Below the pieces are notes generated by a model. The model was not told the DNA's origin, did not search any database, and saw only the letters and a program-made list of their open reading frames with translations. A stretch of 64,000 nucleotides of DNA from Megalonaias nervosa (Eukaryota > Mollusca > Bivalvia > Unionida > Unionidae): assembly GCA_016617855.1 (NCBI GenBank), contig JAECUM010004374.1, positions 62,001 to 126,000 of the forward strand. Direction: 5' to 3'. Positions 1 through 53,657 of this stretch are shown here, one piece after another. Each line of letters opens with the position of its first letter. Positions within the stretch are counted from its first letter, which is position 1. A program made the translations under genes and the position numbers.

Positions 1-835
1 CCGTTTACTTTCAACACCTTTCATTTAATACCACGTCGTTTGGAATCTGAATGCATTATTCCATTCGGTTCTTCAGACCATTTTATTCAATACCAAATCA
101 TTTGGAATTTAAATTCATGGTTTCATTTGTTGGATTAAATCATTTCATTTTAGACTATATCATTTTATCTAATACCACGTCATTTGAAAACAGATTTCAT
201 CATTTCATTTTCTTCTTTAAATCATTTTATTTAATATCACGTCATTTGGAATCTGAATTCATCATTTCATTTATTGGTTAAAATCATTTGATTTTATGCT
301 ATGTAAATTCAATTCATAAAATGTCATTTGGAATCAGAATTCGTCATTCCGTTTTGTTGTTTAAATCATTTTATTTAATACCAGATCATTTGGAATTTAA
401 ATTTATGGTTTCATTTGTTGGATTAAATCATTTCATTTTAGACTACATCATTTTATTTAATATCACTTCATTTGGAAGCAGATATCATCATTTTATTTTG
501 TTCTTTAAATCATTTAATTTCATTTAATACCACGTCATTTGGAATCTGAATTCATTATTTCATATTTTGGGTTCAGTCATTTCATTTCATGCTGCATCAT
601 TTCATATATCACACAACATTATTTGGAATCTGAATTCATCATTCCATTTGTTAGATTAAATCATTTCGTTTCACACTACATCATTTCATTTAGTACCACG
701 TCATTTGGAATCTAAATTCATAATTCGGTTTTGTTCGCTAAATCATTTCATGTGACACCACATCATTTGGAATTTGGATTTATCATTTCATTTCCTGGGT
801 TAAATCATTTGATTTCATACTACATCATTTGATTA
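1..835. repeat. Degenerate AT-rich satellite, dimeric period
   Basis: The stretch is built from diverged copies of a unit around the word CATTTGGAATCTGAATTCAT, joined by CATTTCATTTAATACCACGT-like sequence. Successive anchor words lie about 63, 82, 61, 80, 62, 82, 67, 93, 75 and 65 bases apart. Short and long units therefore alternate in the first half, which suggests a dimeric repeat of about 143 bases. Short open frames here are by-products of the repeat. The array starts before the window. Confidence 0.8.
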
Positions 836-2934
836 ATGTAATTTTGGCGGTGACGGCTGCCCATAGAATTCGTGATAAATCAGAGCAGCTGCCATTGCTC
901 TTCGTGACTTCTATCTCGCAGAACTGTATTGGCTGCCACTTTGTTTCCTATAAATGCCTTCATTGTTTGCCACAGCACGTTTCCACAATGTAACTGAAAT
1001 AAAGCTGACTTAGGCTACTACAGCACGCTAAATACGCCTTTGATATTCTTTCAAGGATTGATCTGACATCATTATGCTTTAGAACATGTAAAGTTTTAGA
1101 TACAGTCGCGGGGTAGCCTACTTCCGCAAGGGATTGGGGTAGGGCAGCAATAGACCTGCAGTCAGAAAAAAAAAAAAGTGGAGACCTACTTGTTGGTCTA
1201 GGGCAGCGTATGTTCTCTGGAGGAATTGTCCGCAGAATTTCGATCCTTGATTCCTTGATCTCCTAAAATATAAATTCTTCTAACCTTAAATGTTCACGAA
1301 TCTCTCGCTTTGTTCTTTTAACATATTTGATTATATTCCCTTCTTTATTCCAATCACTTACATCTCTCCAAACGTGAACTTTTTTTTATCCAGAGTCTCG
1401 CACGACCTCGAGAGATCTGTGCCAAATGAGAATTTCTTGTTTGGTGTTTACAGACTTGGATGAAAGCCGAGGGATAAAAGGTTGCTGTAAAGTTAATTTC
1501 GTCAGAGACCATATCCGGTAGTCTTTTTCTGTGAAAGACAAAGAAACAGGAACTTATTCCTGTTTTACCTACCTAACGACTGGGCCACGAATTCTGTATC
1601 ATGCGAATGCATGGCTGTGTCTGGTCCGGCCGTCGATTGGGATACATCAGATCCATATTTCAAGTTTATGTAAAGATGAATAATCCCAAGTCTATATCGT
1701 AAGGGAACTCAGTGAGAAAATGAACACACATATATCGTGAAAACAACATTAATCCCATAAAATGATAACATCTGTGATAATGTTGAAAGGAAAAGTCTTT
1801 ACCGCTGTTCCAGAACAGGACCTTTTTGGGTGAATATTTCTTGTTAATATTCCTTTGGTCCATTAACACTTTCAGTGTCTCAGATACGTGTTCTAACCTT
1901 TATCTCGTACTGCAAGATGACATTCCAACCTACTATTTCGATACTGTTCACCATTCTTCGTCTAGCAAACAACGGTTGGAAAAACCACACTGTTGAAGTT
2001 TATCCATTAAAAAAAATACAGCACAGAGAATTCTCGTTGCAAAGGCAAAATATAGCATCCATTTTAAGACTTCAGCTTATTTTGTTTTTGCATTTAGGTT
2101 AAGAGAATTTTGTCTGCTGGTTTCGCAACTGTTTTGTCTTTTGTTCTGAGATTACTGTGTGCTATGTTTGCCTTTTGCAGAGAATTAGGACTGTAGATCT
2201 GGAAGAAGTCTATAGGCCCCCTTGTTTCATAATTCTACACAATAAATCTGTTTTAGGAGGGTCTTTTTTGTTGTGATCAACAAGCTTCACTGTCTGGATA
2301 TTAATTTGTCCTCCATATATCAAGCCATATTTTCGTAGCTTCTTTACCTCTTAAATCAGCTTGGACCTTGATAGATAAATTGTCCATTTACAATAAATAT
2401 CTGCGGGAGGCGTACAATTTTGTACCCCCTCCCAGGACCTGATCAGGTCAAGTGTTGGAGGGGGGGTCAAAATTTCAAAAAAGGGCCCTGACTTTTCTCG
2501 AAAAGGCACCAAAGCAAAGTCTATGTGTCTATTTATCCAAAGTGTGTGTACCCAATAAACATGCTGAAGAATGAAACAATGGTCAAATTTCAAGTGGCAA
2601 GTAACTGTATGTTTGTGTGAACGTTTATTTTAGCCGGGCCCCTGCCCTACCCTGGAGTAACCGGGGGGGGGGGGGGGGGGGGGTCAAAAGCAAATACATA
2701 ACTTCAGTGACATTTATGAATGTATTTTGACCGGATTTTGACCAAAGTTTATACAAGCAGTTATTACCAGAGAACACATAATTTATGTAACGGACCTATT
2801 GGTAATGACCTTTGTGTCACGGTCTTACGAGATTGGGGTTGGTCAGAGTTGGGAATATGGAATATGTAAAATGAAAATTAACACAAGGACTTGCCATGGT
2901 GCACCATGAAATTAACTCTTGTTCATACTTGCAG
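836..2934. other. Upstream non-coding stretch
   Basis: No exon can be supported. A TATAAAT at about 950 and an AATAAA at about 998 lie close together, as in the R region of an LTR, but no LTR partner is seen. A run of about 21 G lies near 2662-2682. The first ANKRD55 exon, with the start codon, could be here or left of the window. I could not identify it. Confidence 0.5.
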
Positions 2935-44300
<41,366 letters not shown>

Positions 44301-44316
44301 AAGAAATATCATCTCA

Positions 44317-44322
44317 AATAAA
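44317..44322 (+). terminator. Candidate proximal poly(A) signal AATAAA
   Basis: A canonical hexamer 17 bases after the ANKRD55 stop codon. It is very close to the stop; use is possible but a longer 3' UTR is more usual. Confidence 0.4.
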
Positions 44323-45697
44323 CATTTTGTTAGTTAAACTTTTCATGTCATTCAACAAGTTTTACTACTTAAATAATGGACAAAAGCTTGTCTATGCCAT
44401 CAACTCCTCTAAATCAACATCATCTCGGACACACATTTACAAACACACAGACACACACACACAAATTGCGACTTTTCTTTCTTTCCATTTTGTAGTAAAC
44501 ATTTTTTCTTCCATTACCAAATTATTGCATTATTTGATCCATCAAGGAATTGTAGTAACCAGACAGTTGAGTGATAGAAAACATTCCCAGTTGGATAACT
44601 AGTGTCCCTTACTCATTAAGCCAAATTACATCACTCAAATCATTGCATATGGTGCTATAATAACTTTATACACAGCTATCATTATATTCTTGTTATGTCA
44701 CTTTGAAATTCATGTACATCAAATCAACCTTTATTTAAAAATATCCTAACCTAAATCACTGGTATTTGATATTTACTTTGCATTTCTGGCATTATATTTG
44801 TCACTAGTATGGTGTTTATTCCTTTCACGAAACCTGAAGAATATCCTCTCTCTCTCTCTCTCTCACTTACTGTTGTTTTCTCCAAATGTATTTACCACCG
44901 ATGTCAGAAATACCACAATGTTTTTCTTGCTGTCCTGAGTCAGCCATAAATTTAACCTTCTAACTTATGTAATCTTACTGTTTTTTAAATTTCACTTAGA
45001 CTTTGGTAAATAACTTTTAGATAAATGACAGTAAAACAAAATGCTGGAGTGTGTGAGTGGCACAAAAACAGCAATTCAACTAGTGTAAATTAACCCCTTT
45101 GTGAATATTTTTAAGAAGAAAAATATGGAGATGTGTAATATTAGATGTATTTGAATATTTCTCATAATAACATATTGTCATCCAAAACGGAGGCCAATAT
45201 CATCTCCTTCCATTAATATTATATGAATTGTGTTTTCTGTTACTAACTTACATTGAATAGTTAATATAACTTTTGTTCTTCAACAAAGAATAAGTGGAGC
45301 AGCTCTGGGAATGATGTCTAGGAGAAGTGTTACAAGTAGACAAGAAATCTGTGGGATAGAACCCCTGGTGGAACCCCATGGGAGGCAAAGCACCTGGAAG
45401 CTCGCTTATTGTTTATGTTCAAGGCACCACCACCTCATTCTGCCCCTGACAAGTGCTTTACTTTAGTATTACTTTAGTATTTTTAATTATATCCTTATTA
45501 TAACCCAGCTCTTTCATCACCTCTATAAGGCATTGCTTGCATTAATCATCAAAATTCAACATTTTATTTTACATAAATATGAGCATATATTTCAATCCAG
45601 CAATGATGTTATCAAGTAATATGTATTGTTGGTTTATTCATTTTTTTTCACTTTAAAATCATAAACTAAATTTCTTTTTATACATATTTTCCTGAGA

Positions 45698-45703
45698 AAT
45701 AAA
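45698..45703 (+). terminator. Candidate distal poly(A) signal AATAAA
   Basis: GAGAAATAAAGCTGTTTTTT is followed by a T/GT-rich stretch (TTACCTGTGTTTGTT), the usual arrangement of a vertebrate or invertebrate cleavage site. It would give a 3' UTR of about 1.4 kb. Confidence 0.5.
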
Positions 45704-46692
45704 GCTGTTTTTTGTTAACTTTACCTGTGTTTGTTATAAAATAATTAAAAATTAATTAAAGATTTAAATCTTTAAATGCTGTATTCTGATATATTAAACT
45801 GTAAACATCAGTTATATAGAGCTTTTAATTTCATCAAAGAATCTGTCAAAACAGCACAAACATAGAGAGAAGTTGTTATTCTAACAAAATGTTGTAATGC
45901 ATATCTTTGGTGCTTATTTTTTATTACGGTATTTAGTTCTGCCAATACGAGTTCTTTATCAAGGTTACTTACATGCACATTGGATTTGTTTCTTTTGGTT
46001 TTGGTTTGGTTTGATTTGGTGTTTACGGCACAGCAACACTAGGAGGAATTTAGTGCTGCAGTAATTGAAGCAAAGTGACTTGCCCAAGTATAGAATATGA
46101 ACTTGTTGTCATCACATTCTCCTACTTTTATAACATTTTAAATTATGGAATTAGGTTTCATTAGGTTCTGGGACTTGATCCAAAAGCAGATCATGAAAGC
46201 TGTCATATTTTGACCAAAATTTAATAAACATAAGTAGTTATATGAGACACTTGGGGGCCATATGATAATTATATAGGCGCCCATAGATTCACATGTGGTG
46301 GCACTTGGGGGACTAGGAGAAATCCTGTGTTAAATTGGCCCATAGGTTTCACATAGGAATGATATTAAAGGGATAAAAGTGTTTATGGGGACAAGGGAAA
46401 GTGTAATGTTAAAATGGTTAAGGAAAAAAGTGTTGACAATTTTTATATGGACAAAAGTAAATATTAATGCAAAAGATTTTGATCTAGAATCAAACACGCC
46501 ACATATGCTATCCAGCACCCACCTTTTGATTAATAACCAAACACCCAACAATCCAAGCATACACTACTAGAATCCAAAAAAAAGGGTAGGAGGTCTTGAT
46601 CCACATACTTTCACAAAAGCATACAATCACACACAAGGGTAGGAAATGTTTATAGACACACTACTATACTCTTTCATACAAACATGCTATCG

Positions 46693-46995
46693 GACCGCTC
46701 CGGTGGCCTAAGTGGTTAGAGTGTCAGATGCGGGAGGTCGTGGACTTGAACCCTGGCCGAGTCATACCAAAGACTTGTGCAAATGGTACTAGCATCTGCC
46801 TCGCTTAGTGCTCAGCATTAAGAGGTTAGTATTAGGACTGGTTGGCCTGATGTCAGGATAATGTCAGTGGGTGGGACATGATACTATATGTCTGCTGCAT
46901 GATGCCCCATTGACAGACATTACTATGAACTGCCACGCTGCAAACATCGTAGCAATATTACTAAAATTGTTAAAGCTACTTTAAAAATCCAAAAA
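46693..46995 (+). mobile_element. tRNA-derived SINE, family A, copy 3
   Basis: A full-length copy with head GACCGCTCCGGTGGCCTAAG, a B-box-like GTCGTGGACTTGAACCC and the shared body, ending TACTTTAAAAATCC. It is the best 5'-preserved copy besides 63564-63870. Confidence 0.85.
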
Positions 46996-47697
46996 TCACA
47001 AACACATCATTGCACAGAAGACTAATGGAGTTTTAAGTCTTAATTGTCAATGACAAAGACGTATACAAGCACATAAAACCCCATACTTTCACAAAATCAT
47101 TTGGCAAATGGGATTAATATTTCTCATTTTTATTGATCTGGGTAGCCCTGAAAGGGCCGTTGAGTTTCTACTACCACTTCTTCGTCAATGGTTGCATCTC
47201 TCATATTGGTCGCCAGAGGAAACACATCTTTGCCGTGGAAATTTATCTTGGATCTTTGTCCACTTTTCGACCAGGAACTGCAATTGAGCGTAGATACCAC
47301 TCGCCGCTGTTTTTTCTCTTTCCCCGCATCAAATGGTATACTAATATTGAAATTTTGGCACGCCACTAATTGTAAGCCGTTCATGTGAGGCTTTACAGTC
47401 GACTAACGTGTGCAGTCCATATCAGTTTCACATACCTTTGAAAGAGTATGCTTGCCACCTATCCATTATGAAATAAAATCGATTTTACAGCATAAAATTC
47501 GACATTCACCTTTCACATTCACCAGGTAGACTCGCGATGTATTAAAGAAAAATTTTCTCCTAAACTTGGACTCGAATCAACAATGTTGTGTCTGATAGTA
47601 TGAAGCCTTAACTTTCACAGCCGCTGTTCTGTGTTGACAGAGTAAATTAAAACCCCGTATTTATCGTTAAGAAATATATGGGGAAAAGATGTGATGC

Positions 47698-47718
47698 GCC
47701 CCTCCCATAATTAGCTAA
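47698..47718 (+). repeat. Candidate left terminal inverted repeat
   Basis: It pairs with 63127-63147 inverted, with 17 of 21 bases identical including GCCCCT and TTAGCTAA. Similarity fades inward. Polinton inverted repeats are usually longer (100 bases or more), so these may be eroded or coincidental. Confidence 0.35.
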
Positions 47719-47744
47719 TATCGAAAATTAAGCCATTTCTAATT

Positions 47745-47900
47745 ATGTCTCGTGTAGCATTATACGACAGCATATTTGAGTCTGTGCAGTTGGACTTAAC
47801 TTATAAGCGAGAATCTACAATTACTATGTTGTCTATGCAAGAGGAATTGCTATATCATTTCGGTAAATACAGAACTGCTACCAGGATTTGTAGGTCTTAA
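47745..47900 (+). CDS. Small unknown protein at left end of the element
   Basis: A 51-residue frame, MSRVALYDSIFESVQLDLTY followed by KRESTITMLSMQEELLYHFG and KYRTATRICRS. It lies between the candidate left border and the first minus-strand gene. Its composition is protein-like, but no family is recognised. A chance frame is possible. Confidence 0.35.
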   Translation: MSRVALYDSIFESVQLDLTYKRESTITMLSMQEELLYHFGKYRTATRICRS

Positions 47901-48044
47901 AATTATCATCAGATTTTAGATACATTTCATTAGCCAAAAAAAAAATACGAAACAGCATATATGCTATGTTTGATTACTACAAAAGATTTTAAACTTAGCT
48001 GGAACAGTATAATCTCCCTTTTAAAACAGATATGGTATACAGAG

Positions 48045-48481
48045 TTATATTTCTTGACCAACACACAATATTTCAACGTTTGCTATCAAGTACAATGTAC
48101 TGTCATGATTGAACAAATAAAATTTAATTCTACCAGACACTTTACGACGACATTCAAATAGTTCTTTCATTGCTATCTTACTGAGAAGATACTTACTATC
48201 TTTTACAAAAACCTTCGACCTATCTAGGTCTATGTTGATTTTTGTATACTGATCCTGGCTTATCGGATTATGTAAATTGTCATATTTTAGTGCAAACTTC
48301 CGAGATAACTAAAATATTTGCTATCGTCTGATCTGATAAGGGAGAGTTTGATTCTGTCAAATTTACTAAAACAAATACCTGAAATTTCATCGTTAAATTC
48401 AAAGGAAAATTGCTGGTTATTAACCATTATCTTTTTTATTTTGCTATTAACTCCATCGACTAATGTTAAATTTTCAAACAT
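48045..48481 (-). CDS. Unknown gene downstream of POLB (frameshifted)
   Basis: It starts at ATG 48481, 13 bases past the polymerase stop. The first frame (MFENLTLVDGVNSKIKKIMV, FSFEFNDEISGICFSKFDRI) runs to a stop at 48287. A second frame continues with good coding character (KINIDLDRSKVFVKDSKYLL; RIKFYLFNHDSTLYLIANVE) to a stop at 48045-48047, giving about 145 residues over both frames. The break lies near 48285-48300. No domain was recognised. Its tight spacing behind the polymerase suggests co-transcription. Confidence 0.6.
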
Positions 48482-48493
48482 TATTTCTGATGT

Positions 48494-51400
48494 TTAGACA
48501 AAATTACTTGCATAATGTCCAAGCGCTAGTGTATTAATTCCGTCCCTGCAATATCTTTTATCATCAAAATTACTTAATCCCCGTTTTATGATCGTATCAG
48601 TTGCAAGTTTATGATGATTTGTTCTGATAACATTTGTTTTGATAAAACTGACACAATTGTTTAGCGCTGCTTTAAAATCGTCAAAATTCATCATCTTTTT
48701 TACATATCCTTGAGGAACACCTTTTGCTGCTTTTTTTGTAAGTTTATTGTCATCTAATATGACAGCATACATTTTGCTCTTTAGTCCAACAAATTCCCTA
48801 ACTGGCACAAACATGAACTCATCTTTCATTTTAGCAATAACTTTTTTATTCGAATTATCTTGAAATCCACTACATGCTGGATAATCTGATAAATCGAACA
48901 GATTTTTATTATTGTAAATATCCTGATAGACATCTTCACATTTGATATTATAAACTAGCTAGTCTGTATCAGTAAATAGCAACTCCGAATCTGGCCACTG
49001 CTTTTTGGTAAAATTATAGTGAAAATCGTACATCAGCCACTTTGATATATCAAGTACAGCTGCACCAACATAAATCGGTTTATTTAACTTTAAATTTGTC
49101 TTTCGTCGTTGTATTGCAACAAGATTTTCATTAAATATTTTCATACTAACAAAACCATCATAGTTAACTAATTTATTCCTGCGATTTATATCATTAACAA
49201 TTTCGATAGAAACTCTTTTTCTAATGTTTTCCATTGTCTTTCCAAATACCGAGTTGTTCATTAACTTGAAAAAGTTTTTCTCAAATTCGGTTTTAGCCAC
49301 AGCACGACGTTTCGTATTTAAGTCAATATAATTTGCCATCCACCTCGACTGATTAAACTTTAGCACGCGATGGACTTTTTTCAGAATTAGTCCAGCATCT
49401 ACTGCTTGTTTTAAATTTTTGTAATGCATAACGTAATTTCTTTTATTTAACAAATTTGGAACTAGCTCATTAACAATTGAATTTTTTGCTGTTGTCGTTG
49501 CTCGTTGTTCAGGCGATAATAAACTATAATTAATCATCATTTACTCTGCACAAAACGGATAATCGTTATGTAGATCGTGTAACGAACTAGGATAATCTAG
49601 ATCAACTTCAACAAAATATGAAATATCGGAAAAATCATGATTAATTTTTCTAGGTAAATCTTTTTCAGTTTCTTTAAGAAATTGATCTGGAGTTATCCAA
49701 TGAAATCCACTACATGGCATTGGTTCTGACATTGCATAGTCATACAAATTATTATTGTCCAGATAAATAATATGATTAGATGGGAGATTTTTATCATAAT
49801 TTTTCAGATATTTGTTATTAGCTACTGCATATTTCTTTGTTATAACGCTAATTCCGCCTCTGATACCTTTTTCAATAAAGTTATACATATCGACATCTGT
49901 CAAGAGATCTAATTCTATTTTGCTTGTCTTTAGTAGAGCGTCCCAAAACAATCCTTGTGAGGAATAATACCAACAGGGGTCTAGTCCATAATTGCTGTAG
50001 CTTACCCGACGAAAACTCTCAAAAACATCTGCTAGCAATAAAACATCTGTTTTCAAATATAAATCGTGATAATCACCAAATGTTTTGCAATTAAATTTAT
50101 TCCAAATATCTTGTGTATATTTGTATTCGTCATCTGTGATATTTTCGTTTTTGAGTTGCGAGTAAAATTTATCTTTATCGGGAAGAGAAGTTTCATCAAA
50201 TCTGCTCCAATCGTCGAGATACTCGTACGGAAAGATACCTTTTTTTGTCAAATTGATATAGTTTTCACCGAAGCAACTTTTTAAGTTAGCGAAACTACTG
50301 CAATCTTTAACATGCTCATCTAATGATGCTGCCATAAATTGCAGACTGTCAATAAAACGTAATTTACCGAGCGTCACTGACATATACTTTTCAAAATTGT
50401 TTGGAATACATTTTATTACGTTATTTAATTTTAGTTTAGCTTTAATATTTTCATCACCAAAAGCTTCTACAATGATATGACTGTCATAGCCATGAAAGTT
50501 ATGTAAAACTACAGGAATAAAATCTGGAGCATGAAATTTTAAATTACAGCTGTTATGAGCTGCTCCACGATATTGGCCGGTCAAATGACAATGATCCCGC
50601 ACCTTATCACGGACTCCGTTGGAGTCCACCAGTAACTTTTCACAAACATGACAATTAACTGCCTCATCAAAATCGAGTTGTTGTTTAGAAGTTATTTTCA
50701 TTGGAGCTGCTTTAAATAATCTGTTAGAAATTTTATTAACTTCGTCTATTAAATTTTTTAATAGCCATACGGCAGGATTTTCACCTCTATATAACTTTAT
50801 CGGAGTTGAAAATTTATCGTTAGTGCAACAAACTACTTTATAAGCTACTCCGCAAGGAATATGCTGTTGTATTTTTCTAGTACTTGATTTATTCGGATTA
50901 TTTTCTGCTCCAACCACAGGAACGAGTAGACACTCGAAATCAGCGTAAATAACAAAAGGAATATTTAATTTATGATCATAATTTTTAAATTTTAATATTT
51001 TTTCTTTTTCGCTAGGCATACTTATTCTTTGAACATTGACACAGTATTTGAGATGCTCCTGCAGTCTTCCATCGCTAGAAAAACCTTGTAAACAACGGTA
51101 GCAGAAATATTTTTTATTTTTATTTTTACTGTACTGTCTGCCAACTAGGCCGTTAAAGTTTTTTATCCAACAATAATGTCCCTGATAAAATAATAAATTT
51201 ATTGTATTTTGTGTAGCATTTTCTGAGATATATCTCGGGTAAACGTTTTCTCGCTCATCTAGTCCGAAAACATTTACTGAGATACTGTTTTGTTTTTCAA
51301 ACTTTGGTATATGATTTTCTGCCACTGGAAAAGTTTTATTCCTAAAAAATTTAGTTCGTCTTTGTATGGCAAATACTTTTTATTTCTGCCGGGGTGATCA

Positions 51401-51993
51401 CACTGAGAATGTTTTGCAGAAAGAATAGACCATTGAAAACATTTATCATCATTGTTTTTGATATTTATACAGCAGTTTTTGTTTTTTATTTTTTGAGGGA
51501 GATCGACGTACAAACTACCGCGAAGCACGTTATATTTTGCTGTGCGAAATAAAACTTCTTTTATCATTTCAAATTTCCAACCTGATCCTGACGAAGTGAA
51601 TTCTTCTAATTTTTTGTTTATTTCTTGATGTATTTCATCGGCGACCATGGCAATGTTTGTTCCAGTTAATATTTTTCTCGATTTTGCTGTTAAATATGGT
51701 TATGAAATTTCGCTGTCAAAATTTTTTGTTTCAAAAATTACATCAAGTATATCCTCAGCCGCATGTAACTTTGATAAAATCATATGATATTGGACTATAA
51801 GTTTGATACTTTTATGAGCCGCAAGTTCTTCTGATATAACAGGTTGTAAAAAATGAAATAAATTTGTGGAATTAAAATTTGCTAAAATTTTTTGATCATC
51901 AAGTTTGTAACTGTTATCATAACCTGAAAATGCTGGAGCAATTTTTTCTGATTTGATAATGCTCTTTTTAGCAATATCTCGCAATTTTAACAT
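48494..51993 (-). pseudogene. POLB: Protein-primed family B DNA polymerase, broken by three stops and a frameshift
   Basis: It copies the element's DNA from a protein primer. In order there are: an N-terminal region (51993-51700); GSGWKFE and YNVLRGSLYVDLP (51580-51480); a CxxC...H...C zinc-finger-like YFCYRCLQGFSSDGRLQEHL; Exo I YADFECLL; an endonuclease VII-like insert (DHCHLTGQYRGAAHNSCN); Exo II HNFHGYDSH; Exo III YLKTDVLLLADVFE; motif A YLDNNNLYDYAMSEPMP; motif B KLMNNSVFGKTMEN; motif C LLFTDTD. The breaks are TAA at 51700-51702, a frameshift within 51274-51325, TAA at 49541-49543 and TAG at 48959-48961. The last falls directly after the motif C aspartate, where a serine is usual. Coding continues after each break (for example VPVREFVGLKSKMYAVILDD) to 48494. 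The closest family members are Polinton/adintovirus polymerases. Confidence 0.93.
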
Positions 51994-52075
51994 TTTATAT
52001 ATATATAGTAATATTTTATATTTAATTGAATTTTTTAAGGTTCCTAATTAGAGATATGAAAAACCTTATAGTATA
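51994..52075. promoter_or_regulatory. AT-rich divergent spacer between POLB and HNH genes
   Basis: 82 bases separate two genes read outward, including TATATATATA at about 51997-52006 that could serve as a TATA element for the polymerase side. This rests on position and composition only. Confidence 0.35.
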
Positions 52076-52897
52076 ATGACAGAAATTTTGCGATATATCG
52101 ATATGACAGCGAAAGAGCAAGAAACTTATAATGTACACCCAATGTACAACTTATATGCTCCAAATGCATTAGGTTCTGTTATCAATATAGAATCTAAACA
52201 TCTGTTGGCATATCAGCACCAGCTTGTATGTTAATTTCAGTAAAACGCGATAATGCAGAAAGAATTAAAATGTTTAGAAAAGATTTTATTTATACTTTGT
52301 TTTGCAACGATATTCCAGAAGGACAACGAGTATACAGAGTAAATAGCGCAGTTGCTGATGATAATATTGAAAATTTATCATTACAAAATGAATTTCACCC
52401 TCATCCAGTATTTGATTTATACGAGACAAATGACAAGGGAATTATTAGACATATAAGAACAAAAAAGTTATTGGAAGTTTAAAAAGAAATGGATATCTTG
52501 GTGTTAATGTACGTGGAACAAAAACTAATTTTGTTCATTATCAATATCATCGTTTTGTGTTTGAAACTTTTAACGGACTAATACCTAATGGTTTAGTTGT
52601 TGATCATAAAAATGGTATTAAAACAGATAATCATTGGAAAACCTAGATTTAGTTACGCCAAAAGAAAACACAAGACGTGGAACCTGTTTTGATGGTTCTA
52701 ATTTTAAAAATCCTACCAGACAAATGATTTCAATAAATCTCGAAACTGGAGAAGAAATAAAATTTAAATCAATAGCATCTGCGGCAAAATATAATAAAAT
52801 TGATCCACGTGCAATAAAATTTGTAGCTGATAATGTAACAAAATCAGCAACGTCAACGTTGAAATTTGATAGATTTAGTTTTAAATACGATAACTAA
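52076..52897 (+). pseudogene. Tandem HNH / NUMOD1 homing-type endonuclease, frameshifted
   Basis: HNH nucleases cut DNA and, in viruses and Polintons, behave as selfish homing genes. Starting at ATG 52076, two copies of the same module follow. The first begins HPMYNLYAPNALGSVINIES and ends VYRVNSAVADDNIENLSLQN. The second begins HPVFDLYETNDKGIIRHIR, contains YHRFVFETFNGLIPNGLVVD and HKNGIKTDN, and ends ENLDLVTPKENTRR. A NUMOD1-like DNA-binding tail follows (MISINLETGEEIKFKSIASA, AKYNKIDPRAIKF). The first module lacks the D-H pair that coordinates metal. Frameshifts are near 52215-52234, 52470-52482 and 52632. It is the only plus-strand gene in the left half apart from 53201-53530. Confidence 0.8.
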
Positions 52898-53162
52898 TGA
52901 TATTTTCTATATCATTTCGAGTAAGACAATTATGACTAAATTCCATGACATCGTCGCGATTAAATCGTAATGTTATCATCTTATTTGTATCGAGTTTTAT
53001 TTTGTCAGCTGCTGTTAATAAAAATTTGTCAGAATCACCTAATGTTATCATAACATCAACAAAATAAAAACTATGTCCCAACAAACAATTTCGAATTGCC
53101 TCAGCTAATTCTTTGTGATTTAGTATATTAACTCTTTGATGATATTTTATTTCTCCGAACAT
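52881..53162 (-). CDS. Unknown 93-residue protein
   Basis: An intact frame, MFGEIKYHQRVNILNHKELA to NCLTRNDIENIISYRI. The last 17 bases overlap the end of the convergent HNH gene. Balanced composition with alternating hydrophobic stretches suggests a small folded protein. No family is recognised. It lies between the HNH gene and a divergent unknown gene. Confidence 0.55.
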   Translation of the reverse strand: MFGEIKYHQRVNILNHKELAEAIRNCLLGHSFYFVDVMITLGDSDKFLLTAADKIKLDTNKMITLRFNRDDVMEFSHNCLTRNDIENIISYRI

Positions 53163-53200
53163 CTTATCATTTATTAATTAGACAAAAGATTATTATAATA

Positions 53201-53530
53201 ATGAACTTAATTGAGAGACTGGCTAAACTACATTCGGGAGATTTTGTTTCAGTTTCAAATTTTACATTAGAAAATATTACTAATGATAGATTCGCTGGTT
53301 ATACTGAAAATGATATTTTGCATAACTATGACGAAGAAGAAGATGATGTTGTTGTTAGTGAAAAACATTTAAGCAGACCAACAACTTGGCGATATGATGT
53401 TAAGTACCATATTGCTAAAAAAATAATAAAATTTAATTTTACTATCACAGAGCATCAAATATTTTGGCAGCTTATAAAACCCTTTTGAAACGCAAAAATA
53501 ACTGGACAACAAAGAAATATAAAAAACGAT
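53201..53530 (+). CDS. Unknown acidic protein, probably frameshifted at the end
   Basis: Starts at ATG 53201, divergent from the 93-residue gene with a 38-base gap. The sequence MNLIERLAKLHSGDFVSVSN is followed by an acidic patch YDEEEDDVVVSEKHLSRPTT. The frame stops at 53488. Another frame continues with a basic, protein-like tail (NNWTTKKYKKRFYF) to a stop near 53541, so a frameshift near 53470-53488 is likely. No family is recognised. Confidence 0.5.
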
Positions 53531-53657
53531 TTTATTTTTGTTAAAATATTTAATTTAATGCCAGTCGATGATGCAAGAAAATTACATTTAATTTCTCTGT
53601 GTAAACCAGTAAAATGTAAATCAGTATTAATAAAATACGAAGAAATTTATAATAATA

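Larger units (their letters stand above)
44301..47697. other. 3' UTR and intergenic stretch
   Basis: It contains a CT tract at about 44847-44865, two poly(A) signal candidates, a SINE at 46693-46995 and overlapping open frames at 47130-47388 with no recognisable motif. Nothing else is seen. Confidence 0.5.

Noticed and set aside
940..1010. Possible LTR fragment (TATAAAT close to AATAAA)
   Set aside because: No second LTR, primer site or TG...CA ends found.
47130..47388. Overlapping frames of 66-84 codons on both strands
   Set aside because: No motif, no neighbours of the same type and outside the proposed Polinton border; left unannotated as genes.
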